From NCBI RefSeq assembly GCF_026155325.1, contig NZ_JAPFPW010000006.1:62001-126000 (forward strand): DNA of 64,000 nt, written 5' to 3'. The position numbers and the translations under genes are program-made. The notes under the pieces are model-generated. The model was not told where the DNA came from and did no database searches. It was given only the letters and a program-made list of their open reading frames with translations. Shown here one piece after another: positions 60,247 to 64,000 of this stretch; within the stretch, counting starts at the first letter, position 1; the number at the start of each line of letters is the position of its first letter. The stretch comes from Desulfobotulus pelophilus (lineage in GTDB: Bacteria; Desulfobacterota; Desulfobacteria; Desulfobacterales; ASO4-4).

Positions 60247-61361
60247 AGGGGTTGGCTTGGAATTTTTCGCCGCCAGATCAGGCCACAGGTTTCTCTTATT
60301 ACACATACTAATTGGCTCATAACGCACTCGACATTAAGCCAAAATATACTGAGTGTCTTGTTCTCTAAAAAACTGGCAACTTTTATGGTTTGCTTTTGCA
60401 ATGATCTCAATATAGAAAAGGCCTTTTTTTTGAGATCTTCCGGTCCTGAAACAACCATCTTTCCAATCTTGTGATGTTTCAGGTATCCCCATACCATTTC
60501 ATCCGGGTTCAAATGGGGTGAGTATGGAGGCAGGAAGAATAAACGGAGCCTTCCAGCCGTTTCTTCAACAAATTTATTGACCTTGCCTGATTTATGGACG
60601 GGATGCCCGTCCACAATGAGAAAGACAGGAGAATCAGCTTTGTAAATCAGACGTTTCAAAAATGAGATGAACTTATCGGAATCCATTTTTCCATCAATGG
60701 TCATGAACCGGAGTTCCCCCGAGGGAGTGATAGCCGAAACCATGTTGATACCAAAGCGAGCCCCCGTTTTTTCAACGACGGGGGTGACTCCTGTGGGAGC
60801 CCAGGTCGTCCCACTGTGGTAGTCTGATCTTACGGTTGATTCATCGGCAAAAAAGATTTTTGCATTCTCTTTTTCAGCTTGCTTCTTGATTTCCGGGAAT
60901 TTGTTTTGAACCCATTCCTTTACCCGGTCTTCGTCCCTCTGCCAGGCTTTTTTTAAAGGCTTCTGCGGCGAAAAACCAACTTTTTTCAAAAGACGACCGA
61001 CAGTGGCATTACTTATGGAAACATCGAACTCCTTTTTGATAAACTCCCGAATCATTTCACGGGTCCACAGCGCAAATGGGAATCCGTAGTCCATAGGATT
61101 TTTATCCGCTATCTTCCAGAAAAGCTCATCAAAATCTTTGGTCTGGAACTTAACGGGCCGACCTGAGATCGGTTTCGTCTTTAAAGCGTCAAGGCCGCCT
61201 TTGCGGTATTTGGCTATCCACTGGTAAATTGCGGATCGATGGTAACCCAGAGCCCTGGCGATAACCTCTGGGCTTTCACCCGATTCGATCTGCTGCACGG
61301 CGCGTATGCGGATAGCCTCACGGGTCTTATGATCGAGTTTTCTAGCGTCTTGTTTTTTCAT
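60108..61361 (-). CDS. IS630 family transposase (open frame continues past the IS end)
   Basis: The 417-residue frame includes a transposase of about 350 residues. An N-terminal HTH (ESPEVIARALGYHRSAIYQWIAKYRKGGLDAL) is followed by a DDE core: FFADESTVRSDYHSGTTWA, FLIVDGHPVHKSG and FFLPPYSPHLNPDEMVWGYLKHH, giving D, D and E. The first ATG (61361) is preferred to a TTG nine bases earlier. Within the IS the frame has no stop codon; it crosses the left terminal repeat and continues ~200 bases antisense to the end of mqnB. The core looks complete and active. Confidence 0.9.
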   Translation of the reverse strand: MKKQDARKLDHKTREAIRIRAVQQIESGESPEVIARALGYHRSAIYQWIAKYRKGGLDALKTKPISGRPVKFQTKDFDELFWKIADKNPMDYGFPFALWTREMIREFIKKEFDVSISNATVGRLLKKVGFSPQKPLKKAWQRDEDRVKEWVQNKFPEIKKQAEKENAKIFFADESTVRSDYHSGTTWAPTGVTPVVEKTGARFGINMVSAITPSGELRFMTIDGKMDSDKFISFLKRLIYKADSPVFLIVDGHPVHKSGKVNKFVEETAGRLRLFFLPPYSPHLNPDEMVWGYLKHHKIGKMVVSGPEDLKKKAFSILRSLQKQTIKVASFLENKTLSIFWLNVECVMSQLVCVIRETCGLIWRRKIPSQPLQGWIAALRREPTPSAALRKAVFRSQSSFLRVPAGLLTLRSSRMGI

Positions 61362-61419
61362 AAGCAGCAATATACATCATGTCGAGTGGGTTTTGAACTT
61401 TTTAGTAAGAGAAACCTGT
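60285..61419. repeat. hairpin interrupted by the IS630 insertion
   Basis: Left ACAGGTTTCTCTTA (60285-60298) and right TAAGAGAAACCTGT (61406-61419) are exact complements. Joining the flanks without the IS gives a 14-bp stem with a 7-nt TTACACA loop and a TA at the loop/stem junction where the element entered. Thus the target was a palindrome just after mqnB. Confidence 0.8.
60306..61407 (-). mobile_element. IS630-family insertion sequence, complete
   Basis: The element spans 60308-61405 (1098 bp), bounded by TA at 60306-60307 and 61406-61407, the family's target duplication. Including TA, the ends match as 29-bp inverted repeats at 23 of 29 positions, sharing CACTCGACAT internally. It contains one transposase gene. 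Orientation is minus. Confidence 0.88.
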
Positions 61420-61497
61420 TCCATAGAAGGACCTGTGCCTGCAACAGGAAAACCACAGGTCGGCAGAATTCAAGAACGGGTAACGGCTCCGTTCAGG

Positions 61498-62349
61498 TCA
61501 ACCCCTTTGCCTGCCTGCCATATTCCTCAGTCTGGCAATACGCTCTTCCATGGGAGGATGGGTGGAGAAAAGCTTTGCCATGGAAGAGCCTCCGGAAAGC
61601 GGATTGACAATAAACATATGAGCCGTAGCTGGCCTTGCATCATCCATGGGTCTTCTTGCAACGCCCTGCTGCAGCTTATTCAGCGCACCGGCAAGAGACA
61701 GGGGATTGCCACAGAGCTCAGCCCCCTTTGCATCCGCCATGAACTCACGGGACCTTGAGACTGCCATCTGTATCAGACTTGCGGCCACAGGCGCAAGAAA
61801 AGCTATCAGCAAACCTCCAACCACATTACCCCTTTGACCATCGCCACCCCGTCCACCGAAAATGGCCGCCCACTGCATCATGCTGGCTATCATTGAAATA
61901 GCTCCTGCAAAGGTTGCGGCCACGGTACCCACCAGAGTATCCCGATTGGCAACATGGGCAAGTTCATGGGCCATCACCCCTTCCAGTTCTTCCCGGGAAA
62001 GCAGGTTGAGGATACCCCTTGTGGCGGCCACAGCTGCATTCTCCGGATTTCTGCCTGTGGCAAAGGCATTGGGGCTGTCCGATGGGATCACATACACCTT
62101 CGGCATGGGCAGGCCTCCCCTCCGGGCGAGTTTTTCCACAATTTCATAGAGTGCCGTTCCAGGCTCTGCCTCTTCCGCCTTGTACATACGAAGCACAATT
62201 TTATCGGAGTTCCAGTAGGTGAAAAAATTCATCCCCGCTGCTATGGCAAAAGCAATCATTGCACCGGAACTGCCTCCTATGGCACTGCCCATACCCACCA
62301 TCAGGAGGGTTAACAAAGTGAGCAAAAACCCGGTTTTCAGACTGTTCAT
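61498..62349 (-). CDS. htpX: HtpX membrane zinc metalloprotease
   Basis: A 283-residue M48B protease in inner-membrane quality control. Two N-terminal helices (~7-28 and 30-47), catalytic HELAH within [17 protein letters not shown], two further helices (~150-200), [10 protein letters not shown] giving the third ligand, and [20 protein letters not shown] near the end, as in E. coli HtpX (293). A short inverted repeat ACCTGTG/CACAGGT (61431-61460) lies after its stop. It is separated from mqnB by the IS element, so the original neighbourhood may have been altered. Confidence 0.96.
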   Translation of the reverse strand: MNSLKTGFLLTLLTLLMVGMGSAIGGSSGAMIAFAIAAGMNFFTYWNSDKIVLRMYKAEEAEPGTALYEIVEKLARRGGLPMPKVYVIPSDSPNAFATGRNPENAAVAATRGILNLLSREELEGVMAHELAHVANRDTLVGTVAATFAGAISMIASMMQWAAIFGGRGGDGQRGNVVGGLLIAFLAPVAASLIQMAVSRSREFMADAKGAELCGNPLSLAGALNKLQQGVARRPMDDARPATAHMFIVNPLSGGSSMAKLFSTHPPMEERIARLRNMAGRQRG

Positions 62350-62608
62350 GGAAACCTCCGTCTCTTTTCCTTATGTAAAGCTTGTTTTTTCGGTATTATA
62401 CTGAATACGAAAGAAGATTTGATCATAATGTAATGGAAAAAATAAGAAATATTCCATACAAGTCAAGATATGAATAAAGATTCATCTGAAAAGGCTGCTT
62501 CCCAGCAGCAGCAGGTCATGGTAAATGAGCTGCTGGGTCCATATGGCTGGCCCGTCCGGATTCATTAAGGATCCTATTTCATCCACCTGACATGTGCAAA
62601 GGCAGACC
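62350..62608. other. divergent spacer with leader hairpin
   Basis: This 259-bp gap between htpX (minus) and the S1 protein gene (plus) contains CCCAGCAGC (62501-62509) and GCTGCTGGG (62529-62537), a 9-bp perfect stem about 70 bases upstream of the S1 protein start. Nothing else was recognised. Confidence 0.45.
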
Positions 62609-63448
62609 ATGCTGAAAATCGGAGAAATGAACGAACTGGTAGCCGAACGGCGTCTTGAATTCGGATTTTACCTCACCTGCGGTGAAGAAGAAGTTCTCCT
62701 TCCCAATAAATATGTACCGGGAGATCTTAGTATCGGAGATTCCATCCGGGTTTTTGTGTACACGGATTCTGAAGACCGGCTCCTTGCCACAACCCTTACG
62801 CCAAAGGCCATGGTGGGAGACTATGCCTTGCTGAAGGTAAAAGATGTCACGGATTTTGGTACATTTTTTGACTGGGGGCTGGAAAAGGATCTGCTGGTTC
62901 CCCTGAATCAGCAGCGCCACAACATGGCCATCGGACAGAGGCATGTGGTCCGGCTCTGTCTGGATGAAACAACACGGCGGGTTTACGGCACCACCCGTAT
63001 CAGCCGTTCTTGTAAACAACACACCAACGAACTCCTTCCCGGTCAGGAAGTGCATCTGCTGATTTATAATATTACCAGGCTGGGCTATCAGGCGGTAATC
63101 AACCAGTGCTACGACGGGATGGTGCATAAAAACGAAATCTTCACGGAGATTACCATTGGTGATCAAATTACCGGTTACATTTCTAAAATACGTGAGGACG
63201 GTAAAATTGACCTTGTCCTGAAAAAACCAGGATACACGTCCATTTCCGTGTCAGCGGAAAAAATTATCACAGCTCTCGAAAACGCAGGTGGATTCATGCC
63301 CTGCACGGACAAAACGGTGCCAGAAGAAATATATAATTTTTTCTCCATGAGTAAAAAAGAATTCAAACGTGCGGCTGGCAATCTTCTTAAAACCGGAAAA
63401 ATCCTTATGACGGATAAAGGTATCTCACTGAAAACACCTCCATCTTAA
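62609..63448 (+). CDS. CvfB-like S1 RNA-binding protein
   Basis: A 279-residue protein with S1-type RNA-binding folds. N-terminal GEMNELVAERRLEFGFYLTCGEEEVLLP resembles CvfB; successive OB-folds include YALLKVKDVTDFGTFFDWGLEKDLLVPLNQQ (~75-105) and GQEVHLLIYNITRLGYQAVIN ... ITGYISKIREDGKIDLVLKKPG. The C-terminal winged-helix-like segment IYNFFSMSKKEFKRAAGNLLKTGKI is the CvfB WH domain. Start ATG follows AAAGGC at 6 nt; a GTG 15 bases earlier is also in frame. The stop codon overlaps the convergent glutamine amidotransferase stop. Confidence 0.88.
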   Translation: MLKIGEMNELVAERRLEFGFYLTCGEEEVLLPNKYVPGDLSIGDSIRVFVYTDSEDRLLATTLTPKAMVGDYALLKVKDVTDFGTFFDWGLEKDLLVPLNQQRHNMAIGQRHVVRLCLDETTRRVYGTTRISRSCKQHTNELLPGQEVHLLIYNITRLGYQAVINQCYDGMVHKNEIFTEITIGDQITGYISKIREDGKIDLVLKKPGYTSISVSAEKIITALENAGGFMPCTDKTVPEEIYNFFSMSKKEFKRAAGNLLKTGKILMTDKGISLKTPPS

Positions 63449-64000
63449 GAGGATGAAGCGCGGATGAGGGCACGGATCAGGCGTTGCTGGGGCCGGTTCC
63501 AAACCAGCCATTCCGGATGCCACTGTACTCCCAGGATAAACTGGTGATCCAGTGACTCAATGGCCTGCACCAGCCCGTGCCGATCACGGGCGACAACAGC
63601 AATGCCCCGCCCTGTTTCCTGAACCGCCTGATGATGCAGACTGTTCACCCGGCACCAGGTAACACCCAGAATCCTGCGCAGTCTGCTGCCCGAACAAATG
63701 CCCACATACTTACGGGGCAGCACGGTCCGTCTCGGTATCAATCCTTCATGGCTGATATAGATATCTCCATACAGCGTTCCCCCGAAAAAGACATTGATCA
63801 TCTGAGCTCCCCGGCAGATTCCAAGCACAGGACAATTTCGGGGTATGAACTGCTGGAGGAGAGCCAGCTCAAGCCTGTCCCTTGCCGGGTCCAGCCGGAC
63901 ATCAGGGACAACATCACCGCCGTAAAGGGAGGCATGGATATCATCGCCCCCCCCGATGATCAGGCCATCCAGCCGCACCGGAAAAGACCGGGACGGAGAA
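63445..64000 (-). CDS. class I glutamine amidotransferase, PuuD/peptidase C26 type (partial)
   Basis: About 185 codons remain, the N-terminus cut by the window edge. The nucleophile elbow VLGICRGAQMINVFFGGTL contains the catalytic Cys, and LGVQWHPEW carries the His with a following Glu, as in gamma-glutamyl-GABA hydrolase PuuD. DGLIIGGGDDIHASLYGG is the family's oxyanion-loop region. Hydrolysis of gamma-glutamyl amides is expected; whether the role is in polyamine breakdown is not shown. Its stop codon overlaps that of the S1 protein gene. Confidence 0.9.
   Translation of the reverse strand, partial: SPSRSFPVRLDGLIIGGGDDIHASLYGGDVVPDVRLDPARDRLELALLQQFIPRNCPVLGICRGAQMINVFFGGTLYGDIYISHEGLIPRRTVLPRKYVGICSGSRLRRILGVTWCRVNSLHHQAVQETGRGIAVVARDRHGLVQAIESLDHQFILGVQWHPEWLVWNRPQQRLIRALIRASSS

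Noticed and set aside
1-64000. CRISPR arrays, rRNA genes, prophage or secretion-gene clusters
   Set aside because: No regular direct repeats, rRNA sequence or phage structural gene was found on reading.

Overview
The window reads as a chromosomal stretch of a Gram-negative, anaerobic-type Desulfobacterota bacterium, most likely a member of the Desulfobacterales (inference from gene content; no rRNA is present to test it). The supporting genes are kdsB for LPS, LpoB/LPP20-type lipoproteins and a BAM-style barrel for the outer membrane, a class III (PhaE/PhaC) polyhydroxyalkanoate synthase, a long acyl-CoA dehydrogenase, a futalosine-hydrolase-like gene (futalosine route to menaquinone), pyruvate phosphate dikinase and a TRAP transporter. 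Most of it is ordinary, densely packed core genome with short operons and good intrinsic terminators. No CRISPR array, prophage or rRNA operon was seen.

Layout. 1-8.1 kb: partial tRNA-dihydrouridine synthase, acyl-CoA dehydrogenase, cyclophilin, a Na/Pi-cotransporter-like protein divergent from a PhoU/DUF47-type protein, and a PpiD-like periplasmic chaperone. 8.3-11.9 kb: tRNA-Ala(GGC), a methyltransferase/DsrE-like pair, mutY, a 0.1-kb MITE-like element and kdsB. 12-17.5 kb: a composite envelope protein, then maf-yggS-queH and an M48 protease with TPRs. 17.5-25.5 kb (mostly minus): a GAF-GspE ATPase, a small membrane protein, an ABC-F ATPase, then ppdK. 25.5-28.3 kb: phaE-phaC-phaJ. 28.6-35.5 kb: a phosphoesterase and Ser/Thr kinase pair, a LysM protein, a secreted SUMF1-like protein, an alpha/beta hydrolase and an M29 aminopeptidase. 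35.6-39.5 kb: VOC protein, an uncharacterised protein with a recombinase-like tail, typA and a small protein. 39.9-44 kb: tRNA-Leu(UAG), then the lipoprotein triad LpoB-LPP20-COG3014. 44-50.6 kb: a DUF3141 (PhaC-like) gene divergent from tetR-dctP-dctQ-dctM. 51.1-51.4 kb: two identical tRNA-Leu(CAG) genes. 51.5-60.2 kb: ribF plus a flippase-like membrane protein, then an overlapping run def-fmt-rsmB-PASTA-rpe-aroQ-tetR-mqnB. 60.3-61.4 kb: a complete IS630-family element. 61.5-64 kb: htpX, a CvfB-like S1 protein and a partial class I glutamine amidotransferase.

How the parts fit. The PHA genes form one module: PhaJ supplies R-3-hydroxyacyl-CoA from beta-oxidation intermediates and PhaEC polymerises it; a second, DUF3141 PhaC-like protein lies 17 kb away. 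The lipoproteins, PpiD, LysM and PASTA proteins concern envelope assembly. The most striking structural signals are the IS630 element inserted exactly at a TA in a perfect hairpin, a small non-autonomous element at 10.87-10.97 kb that shares its terminal repeats, two minus-strand terminators with no gene upstream (candidate small RNAs), and the tightly coupled phosphoesterase-kinase pair.
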